A DNA stretch of 50,947 nucleotides from a virus. The position numbers and the translations under genes are program-made. Position 1 is the stretch's first letter; each line of letters opens with the position of its first letter. The DNA lies in the IMG/VR virus record IMGVR_UViG_3300042904_000032, positions 1 to 50,947 of that record, one strand, 5' to 3'. The notes under the pieces are model-generated. The model was not told where the DNA came from and searched no databases. It saw only the letters and a list, made by a program, of their open reading frames with translations. This document shows positions 1 through 6,390 of this stretch, piece by piece.

Positions 1-127
1 TTTCCCTAACTTTATAGACCTTTTCGTATGGTAAATCAGCTCGAAGGGTGCCGCAAACAAGGAACTTCGACGCCAAGGAGACAACGGATTGGAACTCTTC
101 CAAAGTTTCAATATTGCCCATGTTGAT
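1..127. repeat. Direct terminal repeat (circular assembly overlap), left copy
   Basis: These 127 bases are repeated exactly at the right end of the window (50821-50947). Both copies lie inside one continuous ribonucleotide reductase reading frame, and the gene stays in frame (562 codons including stop) when the ends are merged. A 127-bp overlap equals a common maximal k-mer size of short-read assemblers, so I read it as evidence of a circular or circularly permuted molecule, not as a biological terminal repeat. Confidence 0.93.
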
Positions 128-991
128 AGAGCCAAGATTACAAACGTCAGAGTCATCTTCAGACGTAACTTCTGTACAAGCATTGCGAAGCGTTTCATTT
201 TGTTTATCCCCAAAGTTAAAAGAGAATCCTGGTTCGCCGGTGCTCATTGCTTGGAAACAATTCGCGAGGAAGACATCGTTATATTTTAGACTATATTCCG
301 TAGAGATATCACCAAAAGCACCCACAGTTGTTTTATGGCCTGCGTCTAAAGCAGCATCATCATAATTAACACTGATGTTGGTCATATCAAGGTTAGCTGG
401 GTGATTAAAGTCCTGTTCCTTTAGCCGCCTAACCTCTGGGCTCCAGTTCTTTGCAACTAGGAAATCTTTAATATCCGGATGAGCCCAGTTCAATGAGGCA
501 TAAATGGCGCTTCGCCGGCTGCCTCCCTGCATTACCCCGCGTCCCGCCTCATTAATCATTTGCATTAACGGGAGCGGCCCAGAAGCAGTGCCCCCTGTTT
601 TAGATAGGGGAGCACCTTTGCCACGTAGGACAGAATAATCAATACCAATGCCACCTCCGGTCATGAGACAAGACACAGCGCGTTGCATAACAGCCGCCCA
701 TTCCTCCCGAGTGTCTTCTTCAGCACGAAGTAAGAAGCAGTTATTGAAGTAGCTATGACCTCTACCACTGTACCAGATATACCGGCCCCCAGGCAAAAAT
801 CGGAAAGTTCGGATATACTCTTCTAATTGGGCCAATTCATCTTTAGCCATAAGCGGACGTTCCTTACCCCACCGTGATCCACACACATCCTCAACAATCT
901 CTTTAGCACGGTTTGCCCAAGTTTCACCGGGATACCTCGCATATTTATTATTGAAAATGTTTTGAGCAAATGTGCTTTTAAATTCTGTCAG
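1..991 (-). CDS. Ribonucleotide reductase, class II-like, N-terminal part (runs off left edge)
   Basis: This is the first 330 codons of a catalytic reductase subunit that reduces ribonucleotides to deoxyribonucleotides for phage DNA synthesis. It joins the fragment at the right end of the window across the circular junction (561 aa in total). Visible motifs are the first redox cysteine (NNCFLL), SCLMTGGGIGIDYS, QGGSRRS and the radical-site segment VCNLGSIN. No small subunit gene (NrdB) is present, which fits an adenosylcobalamin-dependent class II enzyme; that assignment is an inference. No ATG/GTG start with a ribosome site exists: the frame is closed by TAA a few codons upstream. A GGAGG lies 5 nt before CTG at 991, and this CTG overlaps the stop of the upstream HNH gene as CTGA. 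TTG at 1003 is possible but lacks a ribosome site. Confidence 0.93.
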   Translation of the reverse strand, partial: MTEFKSTFAQNIFNNKYARYPGETWANRAKEIVEDVCGSRWGKERPLMAKDELAQLEEYIRTFRFLPGGRYIWYSGRGHSYFNNCFLLRAEEDTREEWAAVMQRAVSCLMTGGGIGIDYSVLRGKGAPLSKTGGTASGPLPLMQMINEAGRGVMQGGSRRSAIYASLNWAHPDIKDFLVAKNWSPEVRRLKEQDFNHPANLDMTNISVNYDDAALDAGHKTTVGAFGDISTEYSLKYNDVFLANCFQAMSTGEPGFSFNFGDKQNETLRNACTEVTSEDDSDVCNLGSINMGNIETLEEFQSVVSLASKFLVCGTLRADLPYEKVYKVRE

Positions 992-1374
992 ATATGCCTC
1001 CAAATTTTACGTTTCCAGATATCCAATACATTAGTTTTCGAAATATTAAACATAGCAGCTACAGCACGACTAGAGAATCCCCCCTCTAAATGCCTAATAC
1101 GCAATACCATATCTTCTGTTAATTTACTATTACCGGCTTTTTCACCTTTTGCTTGGCGATTCTTATGTACCATATCGGCCGAGTTTTCTTTATGGGTACC
1201 AATTTTGAGATGATCTGGATTAACACATCTCGGATTATCACAAGTGTGCATAACTACATCACCCGGTTTTGCACCCATCAATACGCGATGGACATAAGCA
1301 ATTTTATTGTCTGCCCAAGTTACAGGATAACCTAAAGAATTGACGGCTTTATTCCAGATAATACAATCAGCCAC
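988..1374 (-). CDS. HNH homing-type endonuclease
   Basis: This 128-aa protein has an HNH_3-type core (HRVLMG, then MHTCDNPRCVNPDHL) followed by a C-terminal helix-turn-helix-like segment (SSRAVAAMFNISKTNVLDIW), the usual layout of phage homing endonucleases. It starts at GTG, overlaps the end of the upstream small gene, and its stop overlaps the proposed CTG start of the reductase. There is no room for an intron, so it is a free-standing nuclease inserted at the 5' edge of the reductase gene. The likely role is spread of its own gene by cutting intron-free or insertion-free relatives (inference). The family assignment is firm; the target site is unknown. Confidence 0.88.
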   Translation of the reverse strand: MADCIIWNKAVNSLGYPVTWADNKIAYVHRVLMGAKPGDVVMHTCDNPRCVNPDHLKIGTHKENSADMVHKNRQAKGEKAGNSKLTEDMVLRIRHLEGGFSSRAVAAMFNISKTNVLDIWKRKIWRHI

Positions 1375-1609
1375 TCTTCCCTTTCTTATTAAATTCTTCT
1401 AGCAACTTATCAATCTTCTCTAGTTTCCTAATAGACTCTTCTAACCCCTGCGACCATTCTGTAACTGTCCATTGCAATTCAATTGACTCTTTCTTAGACA
1501 TATCAGTGTAATAGGGAATAAGGCCTTGCAGCACAAATTCCTTATCTGTCTTTAAATCCCTAAGAAGATGCTCAATGTATTCTTGTAGATAAATTAGGTG
1601 AATGGACAT
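1367..1609 (-). CDS. Small coiled-coil protein of unknown function
   Basis: This 80-aa protein is charged and predicted helical, with a leucine/lysine/glutamate-rich C-terminal half (from about residue 45) that looks like a coiled coil. I do not recognise a family. The start ATG follows directly on the TAA of the upstream 60-aa gene (TAAATG) and its end overlaps the HNH gene by 8 nt, so it sits inside a tightly packed leftward operon. No catalytic motif, membrane segment or cysteine cluster is visible. Confidence 0.7.
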   Translation of the reverse strand: MSIHLIYLQEYIEHLLRDLKTDKEFVLQGLIPYYTDMSKKESIELQWTVTEWSQGLEESIRKLEKIDKLLEEFNKKGKSG

Positions 1610-1792
1610 TTATTCATCCATAGGATCTGGAAGAGAATCTAGAGAATCTAATTCTTTCAAGCCGTCTTCGTACATCTCTTTGGCTTCTCGTTCATTCTGT
1701 AGCCGTTTCCTATAGCGGATGTTCTTACCATTGTTCTGGCTCCACCACAACTTATCGTCATGCGTGGTCTTCTTGTTCTCCGGCTTGGTCAT
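1610..1792 (-). CDS. Small charged protein of unknown function
   Basis: A 60-aa, highly charged protein: basic first half (KKTTHDDKLWW, RYRKRL) and acidic C-terminus (ELDSLDSLPDPMDE). It overlaps the 3' end of the 55-aa gene upstream by 35 nt and is followed at once by the next ATG. No family is recognised. Support comes from gene packing and codon pattern only. Confidence 0.6.
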   Translation of the reverse strand: MTKPENKKTTHDDKLWWSQNNGKNIRYRKRLQNEREAKEMYEDGLKELDSLDSLPDPMDE

Positions 1793-1925
1793 ATAAAAAG
1801 TCTAGTCGTTCCTCAATTTTTTCTAAAAATGCGTCTACTAAATCGTCTGAAGTAATTTCTAAGAGTTCTAGAAGAGTCGTCTCGTCTAGTTTCCTTAAGT
1901 TATGTAGGAGATTGGGTAAGCTCAT
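1758..1925 (-). CDS. Small acidic phage protein (55 aa)
   Basis: The product is 55 aa and acidic, with a core LLELLEITSDDLVDAFLEKI followed by EERLDFLYDQ. That pattern (LLELL, then TSxDLV, then a helix ending in EER) is shared by many small phage proteins I recall, but no function is known to me. The start is an ATG inside the 3' end of the HD-domain gene (26-nt overlap) and the stop lies inside the next gene, which is typical of this operon. No strong Shine-Dalgarno site precedes the ATG, so translational coupling is likely. Confidence 0.68.
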   Translation of the reverse strand: MSLPNLLHNLRKLDETTLLELLEITSDDLVDAFLEKIEERLDFLYDQAGEQEDHA

Positions 1926-2436
1926 GAAACCGATCTAAAAACATTTTCTTTGCGATTTCTGGAGGATAGCCAATAACACTAATCTGATCTTTTGGCCTCT
2001 CCATATAATTCCACATAGTCCAATTATCACCCTTACCAGGCATTAAAGACTTAGCCTCTGTAGATAGCATACACACATCAGCATCTTTAATTGTCTTTGC
2101 TAAAGGATATTCAAAACCAAACTTATTAGCAATGATTTGCATGAGATTATCTTCAATCTTTCCATAGTTTTCTAAATACGGTTTAACTGGACGTGCAATA
2201 TCGGCTAAATAGGCCTCCGATGCATCGTGTAATAGCGCTGCTAATGCATCTTTACGGTCGACGAGCAAGCTACAATAAACACTATGCTCAGCCACTGAAT
2301 AGAATCGTGAGCATTGACCCGTGAATCGACAATTCATACTGAGAGCATGGGCAATATCTTCAATATTAATCATGTCGACAGTGGGATTCATAAATTCAAA
2401 CAATACACCTGTTTTGGTTTCAATCCAATCACTCAT
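1900..2436 (-). CDS. HD-domain phosphohydrolase (YfbR-like 5'-nucleotidase family)
   Basis: This 178-aa protein shows the HD-family metal site: histidine in an R-F-x-G-Q segment, SVAEHS, and ALLHDASEAYLADI, with a distal aspartate in KDADVCML. The layout matches YfbR-like 5'-deoxynucleotidases, which remove phosphate from deoxynucleoside monophosphates. In a phage it would tune nucleotide pools alongside the deaminase and reductase encoded nearby (inference). The start ATG overlaps the TGA of the DUF3310 gene (ATGAGTGA), and the end carries the start of the next small gene. Confidence 0.85.
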   Translation of the reverse strand: MSDWIETKTGVLFEFMNPTVDMINIEDIAHALSMNCRFTGQCSRFYSVAEHSVYCSLLVDRKDALAALLHDASEAYLADIARPVKPYLENYGKIEDNLMQIIANKFGFEYPLAKTIKDADVCMLSTEAKSLMPGKGDNWTMWNYMERPKDQISVIGYPPEIAKKMFLDRFHELTQSPT

Positions 2437-2662
2437 ATGTCTCTTTTAGCACTTCAATTAATTTCTCTAAATAATGAATGGCCTTACCAATCTCTTGTTG
2501 ATTCTCGTCTTTAGTGCCCATTCGCATAATATACTTAAGGGCTCCATGACGATAAACACCAATACGTTGTTCAGGAGTCCAAGTATCCACTACATCCCAT
2601 GGTTCAATACCCATGTCTTTATAATAGGTGCCACCTACCTGCTTAAGATTCGCTTCACTCAT
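2429..2662 (-). CDS. DUF3310 family protein
   Basis: A 77-aa protein with the DUF3310 signature: EPWDVVDTW, then a conserved HGALKYIMRMGTKD block, then GKAIHYLEKLIE. This small family is common in phages and is often annotated as a nucleotide kinase-like or Gp-unknown protein; the biochemical role is not established. It overlaps the HD phosphohydrolase start by 8 nt and the previous 54-aa gene by 8 nt, so the three are surely co-translated. Confidence 0.85.
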   Translation of the reverse strand: MSEANLKQVGGTYYKDMGIEPWDVVDTWTPEQRIGVYRHGALKYIMRMGTKDENQQEIGKAIHYLEKLIEVLKETYE

Positions 2663-2819
2663 CTTCTAAATCTTCAATAGCCTCATGATAAACTACCATC
2701 GCTGCATCATACCATTCCCAGTTATCAACGCCGCCGTCTTCTAAGGCGGCTAATTTTTCTAGTCGGCGTTGCATATCCCGATAAGCTGAGAGCTTAATAG
2801 TAACTAATTCTTCTGTCAT
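2655..2819 (-). CDS. Small acidic protein (54 aa), unknown
   Basis: The ATG at 2819 overlaps the TGA of the phosphoesterase gene (ATGA), and the frame runs 54 codons to a TGA inside the start region of the DUF3310 gene. The protein begins MTEELVTIKLSAYRDM, has a helical RRLEKLAALE segment and an acidic tail (EAIEDLEDE). It resembles the many short helical phage proteins of unknown function. Evidence is the coupled start and stop and uninterrupted packing. Confidence 0.72.
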   Translation of the reverse strand: MTEELVTIKLSAYRDMQRRLEKLAALEDGGVDNWEWYDAAMVVYHEAIEDLEDE

Positions 2820-3580
2820 AAATATTTCTTCTTTAGAAAGTCTAAGCTAATAAACATAGGATCAAACTCACCATCATTAACTTCATGAAGCATGAGAATT
2901 CCTCGCCAATGTTTATTACCTTGAGGCCCCAAATAATCTTCGTCATGCTCGTAACATGAGCCAGCAATGATCGATGTGAGTCGTTTTCCATCTGCACGAT
3001 GGCCGGTGGCTATTTGAAGGCCTTGTTGATGCCCTGCCACACAAGACATGTGCTTCTTTTGAAGCTGTGCTTGAGCCGTTGTACAAGGGCGTCCCAAAAG
3101 ACCGGTAACAAAATAATGGGCGTAGCAAATCCCATCAATAACAACAGGCCGGAGAAAAGGATATACCTCCCAACCGAAAGACTCATATCCAAGATCTGCC
3201 ACACTAATCGTACCATCTAGTTTTGGGTCTCCTTCGATGACCTTGTTGATTCTGTTTTCGTGGTTACCGAGCGTAAGGATCTTACGTGGATTGTATCTTT
3301 CACGATGTCCAATACGTGCTCTACGGTTGTATGCTTCGAGAGGGCCCAACAGCGTGGCCATAGCCTCATGTGTTGCTTCAATGTCAGCTTTGTACCTTCG
3401 ACCTTCAAAACTCTTTTTACCCACATCATAACTTGATAACGATGGGAGATCGGCAAAGTCACCGATGTTGATGAGTGTGTCAGGTTTCTTAGCAACAATA
3501 TAATTACCTATGGCTTCTAGAAATTTAAAATCATCACCGGGTCTGATCTGACAGTCTGGTAGAATTAAATGAGTAGATAT
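2816..3580 (-). CDS. Metallophosphoesterase, calcineurin-like; apparent ATA start
   Basis: The 254-aa protein carries the phage calcineurin-like phosphoesterase motifs in order: LPDCQIRPG (metal motif I, residues 8-16), NIGDFADLPSLSSYD (motif II), LTLGNHENRI (motif III, GNHE), and GH motifs near VAGHQQGL and the C-terminal third. Such enzymes hydrolyse phosphomonoesters or diesters; the phage substrate is unknown. The frame has no ATG, GTG or TTG before GTG at 3424, which would remove motifs I and II. An AGAGGA lies 8 nt before ATA at 3580, and translation from there gives the family's usual N-terminus. The ATA start is therefore inferred, and a sequence error is the main alternative. Confidence 0.85.
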   Translation of the reverse strand: MSTHLILPDCQIRPGDDFKFLEAIGNYIVAKKPDTLINIGDFADLPSLSSYDVGKKSFEGRRYKADIEATHEAMATLLGPLEAYNRRARIGHRERYNPRKILTLGNHENRINKVIEGDPKLDGTISVADLGYESFGWEVYPFLRPVVIDGICYAHYFVTGLLGRPCTTAQAQLQKKHMSCVAGHQQGLQIATGHRADGKRLTSIIAGSCYEHDEDYLGPQGNKHWRGILMLHEVNDGEFDPMFISLDFLKKKYL

Positions 3581-3618
3581 TTTATGTTTCCTCTCAATTT
3601 CTGGACGTAAGGAAGAAA

Positions 3619-3804
3619 TTAGTCATCGAATTCTTCATCTTCATCATCACCAAAAGCAGCTACACCAAAATCAGAAGCAATTCCCATAGCCACGGCCATA
3701 TTCAATCCAAACTGCATTAAGGCTTTTAGCTCCGCTTCACCCAACACAACCACAGCATTTACTTGACCCTCTTCATCATATAGATTTAATTCATTAATTT
3801 TTAT
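3619..3804 (-). CDS. Small acidic-tailed protein (61 aa); apparent ATA start
   Basis: An open frame of 61 codons encodes a protein with a beta-rich start (KINELNLYDEEGQVNAVVVL), a helical middle (AELKALMQFGLNMAVAMG) and a strongly acidic tail (GDDEDEEFDD). No family is recognised. There is no ATG/GTG/TTG before an internal ATG at codon 30. An AGAGGA lies a few bases before ATA at 3804, and that ATA overlaps the TAA stop of the upstream HNH gene (ATAA), mimicking the usual ATGA overlap. ATT two codons later is an alternative start. Confidence 0.65.
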   Translation of the reverse strand: MKINELNLYDEEGQVNAVVVLGEAELKALMQFGLNMAVAMGIASDFGVAAFGDDEDEEFDD

Positions 3805-4163
3805 TTGGTGTTCCTCTTTCTTTTACTTTGTTCTTTACTAGATTTCTCATCATGACATGTGTTGCAAAGGACTTGTAGTCCCTGTTCATCACAAAATAGC
3901 CGACTAATATAATCGTCCCAGGTTGTGAAGCCTTTGTCTGGGTCCACAACAGGTTGAATATGATCGACCTCAATGTTTGTAGAAGTGTATTCCTTCTTAC
4001 AATTTACACATTGATAGTGCTGTGCTAGACGTCCAGATGCTTCGTTGATTTTCTTTTCTGTCTTAGCGGCGTTCTTTACATTGTGTTTAGGAGGCCACCT
4101 GCGAGTGCCTGCCCGTAATACACTAATGATGAAGCCTTTAATTCGAGCCTCAGTCCACTGCAA
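3801..4163 (-). CDS. HNH endonuclease (phage WTEAR...RRWPPK family)
   Basis: A 120-aa protein of a widespread phage HNH family: N-terminal WTEARIKGFIISVLRAG then RRWPPK, a zinc-ribbon-like pair CVNCKKEY, the HNH core VDHIQPVVDP, and a second pair LCNTCHDEK. Members are often found beside replication or terminase genes and act as DNA nickases or double-strand endonucleases; the role here is not known. I chose TTG at 4163 because GGGAG sits 7 nt upstream and homologues begin at this point. A longer frame exists up to 4217 but lies entirely within the exonuclease gene. Confidence 0.86.
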   Translation of the reverse strand: MQWTEARIKGFIISVLRAGTRRWPPKHNVKNAAKTEKKINEASGRLAQHYQCVNCKKEYTSTNIEVDHIQPVVDPDKGFTTWDDYISRLFCDEQGLQVLCNTCHDEKSSKEQSKRKRNTK

Positions 4164-4852
4164 ATGGCATCTCCCAAATCTTTCCCGGTTCCCGCTGTAG
4201 CCATAAGACCTGAGCATTCATTAACATTTCTTCGTCATTCCTATAGAGACTTCGCACATAATCAAACATGTCTTTCTCTTCAGTCATGTCTTGTAATGGT
4301 AGGGCGGCTTTCTTTCCACAGCCCACAACCCCTTTAATTCCGTCTCCATGGTCACCAACAATAAGCTGATGATAGAAATAACGCATAGCTTCTTCAGGAG
4401 TAACAAAGAATTTCTTAGCCTCAGCAACCACCACCCCCAATCTAGTTTGTTCCCATTGATAATGCCATCCGGGAACTTGTTTCATGTCTTTATCTATCGA
4501 GATAATAATAGTGCTTTCGGGAGGAGCTTGGCTCTGGCCTATTGCCAATCCATCATCTGCTTCAGCACCGTCCATAACTACTGTATTAAATTCATGTTGT
4601 AGTCTATGGCGACAGCTTGCAAGCCATTTAGGAATTGGTTTGCTTTTACGATTAAGCTTATATTCAGGAAAAATACCATATCGGAAATTATCTTTTCCAG
4701 ATAAATACCCCTGAACATCAGTTACTTCTGCCTCATCTACTAATCGGTCTACAAATGTGAGACAACGATTTTGAGCAATGTCTTCTAGTTCGTGCTCGGC
4801 AGATGCAGCACATCGATAGGCAACTAAATCAAAAGTCGACGAGTCCAATCAT
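4150..4852 (-). CDS. FEN-type 5'-3' exonuclease with +1 frame break near the start
   Basis: The protein (about 233 aa) matches the 5'-3' exonuclease/flap endonuclease family (compare T7 gp6), which removes RNA primers and flaps and degrades DNA during phage replication. Visible blocks are LVAYRCAASAE, DNFRYGIFPEYKLNRK, a metal cluster DGAEADDGLAI, ISIDKDMKQ, and the helix-hairpin region GDHGDGIKGV. The best start is ATG at 4852, with GAGAGG 7 nt upstream, giving MIGLVDF before TGA at 4831-4829. Skipping one T gives VDFDLVAYR, restoring the conserved motif-I aspartate. Starting at TTG 4848 stays in frame but loses that aspartate. It is either a programmed +1 shift at TTT-TGA, a mutation or a read error. 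Confidence 0.82.
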
Positions 4853-4929
4853 CGTCATACCTCTCTTTCATCCAAATCAACATTTTGGTTATGTTTTATT
4901 AAATTATCTGTCAAAGTCAATTAAACCAA

Positions 4930-5286
4930 TCAAAGAATTAGTTCCTTTGTATCCCCATCATCATCAGAATAGAACGCCCGAACCACACCAACAGATCGTA
5001 GAAGGCTTCGGCAACGAACACAAGGCATAGCACAGCCGATATTCCCACCTTTAGTAAAACGGGTGACGTAGATGGAACTCCCGACCAAATCGGTTTGATG
5101 CCCTCGTTTAAGAAGCTTGAGAACTGCTGCTTCTTCAGCGTGCACAGTAGGTTTTCCCAGCACTTTAGAATAACGAATTTCATTATAACCTGTGGACAAT
5201 ACTCGGTTACCTTTAGTAATTACAGCACCCAGCCTATGTCGCATAAAGGTGCTTTTCTTTGCCTGCTTTTCAGCTAGACGAATCAT
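4930..5286 (-). CDS. Deoxycytidylate/cytidine deaminase-like zinc enzyme
   Basis: A 118-aa protein with the cytidine/deoxycytidylate deaminase zinc site: H49-A-E51 (VHAEEAA) and P88-C89-x-x-C92 (MPCVRC). The catalytic glutamate is E51. The short length and RHRLGAVI, GYNEIRY segments fit phage dCMP-deaminase-like proteins, which feed dUMP to thymidylate synthesis. No thymidylate synthase was seen here, so host enzyme use is implied. It starts at ATG 5286; the upstream gene ends at 5317. An 80-nt gap separates it from the exonuclease. Confidence 0.85.
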   Translation of the reverse strand: MIRLAEKQAKKSTFMRHRLGAVITKGNRVLSTGYNEIRYSKVLGKPTVHAEEAAVLKLLKRGHQTDLVGSSIYVTRFTKGGNIGCAMPCVRCRSLLRSVGVVRAFYSDDDGDTKELIL

Positions 5287-5316
5287 AATCCCCGTGAACA
5301 GCAGCGTTAGCGATGT

Positions 5317-5586
5317 TCATAGCCAATCTTCACGATATTTCTGTTTCAAAGTGATCTTCACACTCCGACCTTCACTACCCCAGCGCTTACGCTGAAAACT
5401 CACAATGTAGCCATAATGCCTTGCCCATGCTACAGCGGCGTCTTCAACTCTCTTTAAAGCCTTGGCATCTAGGGGATGGGTTTCCACCCAGTCCCCTTCA
5501 TTTACCAAATGCTCAGAGAACTTGTAAATGCTGGTGTAATAGCCCTTATTCGCTGGGTCCGGCTTGTTCGGTTTTCTGTGTTCCAA
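5317..5586 (-). CDS. Unknown protein (89 aa)
   Basis: An 89-aa basic protein with many aromatic residues (GYYTSIYKFSEH, WARHYGYIV) and a C-terminal strand-like segment RSVKITLKQKY. No family is recognised. It starts at TTG 5586 and overlaps the 3' end of the SSB-like gene by 41 nt. The location between an SSB-like gene and the deaminase suggests a replication-linked role, but nothing in the sequence proves it. Confidence 0.65.
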   Translation of the reverse strand: MEHRKPNKPDPANKGYYTSIYKFSEHLVNEGDWVETHPLDAKALKRVEDAAVAWARHYGYIVSFQRKRWGSEGRSVKITLKQKYREDWL

Positions 5587-6040
5587 GAACCCAATCCGTA
5601 TATTTAGATGCTAGAGCAATTGCTTCATCAGGGTTAGGGGGAGTCTTAGCACCCACTGAAAGCGTCTGTAGAGCCCGTTCTAGGCTGCTCTGACGGATGA
5701 TATATACCTGTCGTGCTGCACGTTCTTCTGGAGTCTCATAACTACTACGGGCAGGGGCCGCAGAAGAGGCGCCGTTAGATCGTGATGCTTGTTGTGGGGG
5801 GCTGGCAGTGTCACCTGTGCTAATGGCGGTCCAATTCTTAAACTTGTCGTTGGATTCCACCACACTAAAGCTACTACCCTTAGCCATATTCTTGATGGCT
5901 GCAAATGCCTGTGGATTTGAGAAGCTTACCAGCTTCTTTTCTCGGTTATACCCATTAGCGGTGTAGACCACATGGGCAATCTCATAATTACTGTTGCCCT
6001 TTTGTACGGGCTCAATACGAACTTCTTGTAGAATGTACAT
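5546..6040 (-). CDS. Putative single-stranded DNA-binding protein
   Basis: The product is 164 aa: an N-terminal beta-rich domain (residues 1-80, with aromatic and basic positions such as KFKNWTAIS) followed by a low-complexity Ser/Ala/Pro linker and a helical C-terminus ending in an acidic GPSE tail. This layout, and the position in the replication block next to the polymerase, suggest an OB-fold SSB. I cannot see a diagnostic motif, so the function is inferred. ATG 6040 overlaps the stop of the upstream gene (TAATG), which supports this start over GTG 6064. Confidence 0.55.
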   Translation of the reverse strand: MYILQEVRIEPVQKGNSNYEIAHVVYTANGYNREKKLVSFSNPQAFAAIKNMAKGSSFSVVESNDKFKNWTAISTGDTASPPQQASRSNGASSAAPARSSYETPEERAARQVYIIRQSSLERALQTLSVGAKTPPNPDEAIALASKYTDWVLGTQKTEQAGPSE

Positions 6041-6219
6041 TATTCGGAAATCTCCTCGATCCACTTTAGATTTGCTGGGTTAATAAAAGCCTTATTACCG
6101 TTCTCTTTAACCGCAATAATCCATTCTTTGTGATCATATTCAACAACGATCATCTTCTTGTATGACCCATTCATAAATGCAAATAGAAGCGTGCGCTTCT
6201 GATTAAAACTTTGTGCCAT
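6040..6219 (-). CDS. Small unknown protein (59 aa)
   Basis: A 59-aa frame starts with ATG 6219 after a good AAGGAAAT ribosome site and stops as TAATG on the SSB-like gene. The product (MAQSFNQKRTLLFAF, then HKEWIIAVKENGNKAFINPANL) looks like a small beta-sheet domain. No family is recognised. The clean ribosome site and coupling to the next gene are good evidence that it is expressed. Confidence 0.75.
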   Translation of the reverse strand: MAQSFNQKRTLLFAFMNGSYKKMIVVEYDHKEWIIAVKENGNKAFINPANLKWIEEISE

Positions 6220-6227
6220 TATTTCCT

Positions 6228-6380
6228 TTAATCAATTAATTGAAATTCCCAGCCCTTTTGCTGGCAATATTTATAAATCTTTTCTAAGTCCCAATCTTTC
6301 ATATATTTAATAATTGGGGCTATGTTTCCCGTCTCTAGATCAAACGCTGCTACAAAGTGTGGAGCTGTGATGATCACCAT
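6228..6380 (-). CDS. Small unknown protein (50 aa)
   Basis: A 50-aa product beginning MVIITAPHFVAAFD, with a lysine- and aromatic-rich helix (EKIYKYCQQKGWEF). Similar short proteins occur next to family-A polymerases in other podoviruses as far as I recall, but no role is known. I chose ATG 6380 because the longer frame (6416) overlaps the polymerase gene and adds an unlikely N-terminus. It lies 10 nt after the polymerase stop. Confidence 0.65.
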   Translation of the reverse strand: MVIITAPHFVAAFDLETGNIAPIIKYMKDWDLEKIYKYCQQKGWEFQLID

Positions 6381-6390
6381 ACCTATTATT

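Noticed and set aside
5268-5320. 16-codon frame overlapping the deaminase start (ATGA junction)
   Set aside because: It is coupled to the previous stop but too short, and it lies mostly in the deaminase start region; it may only help reinitiation.
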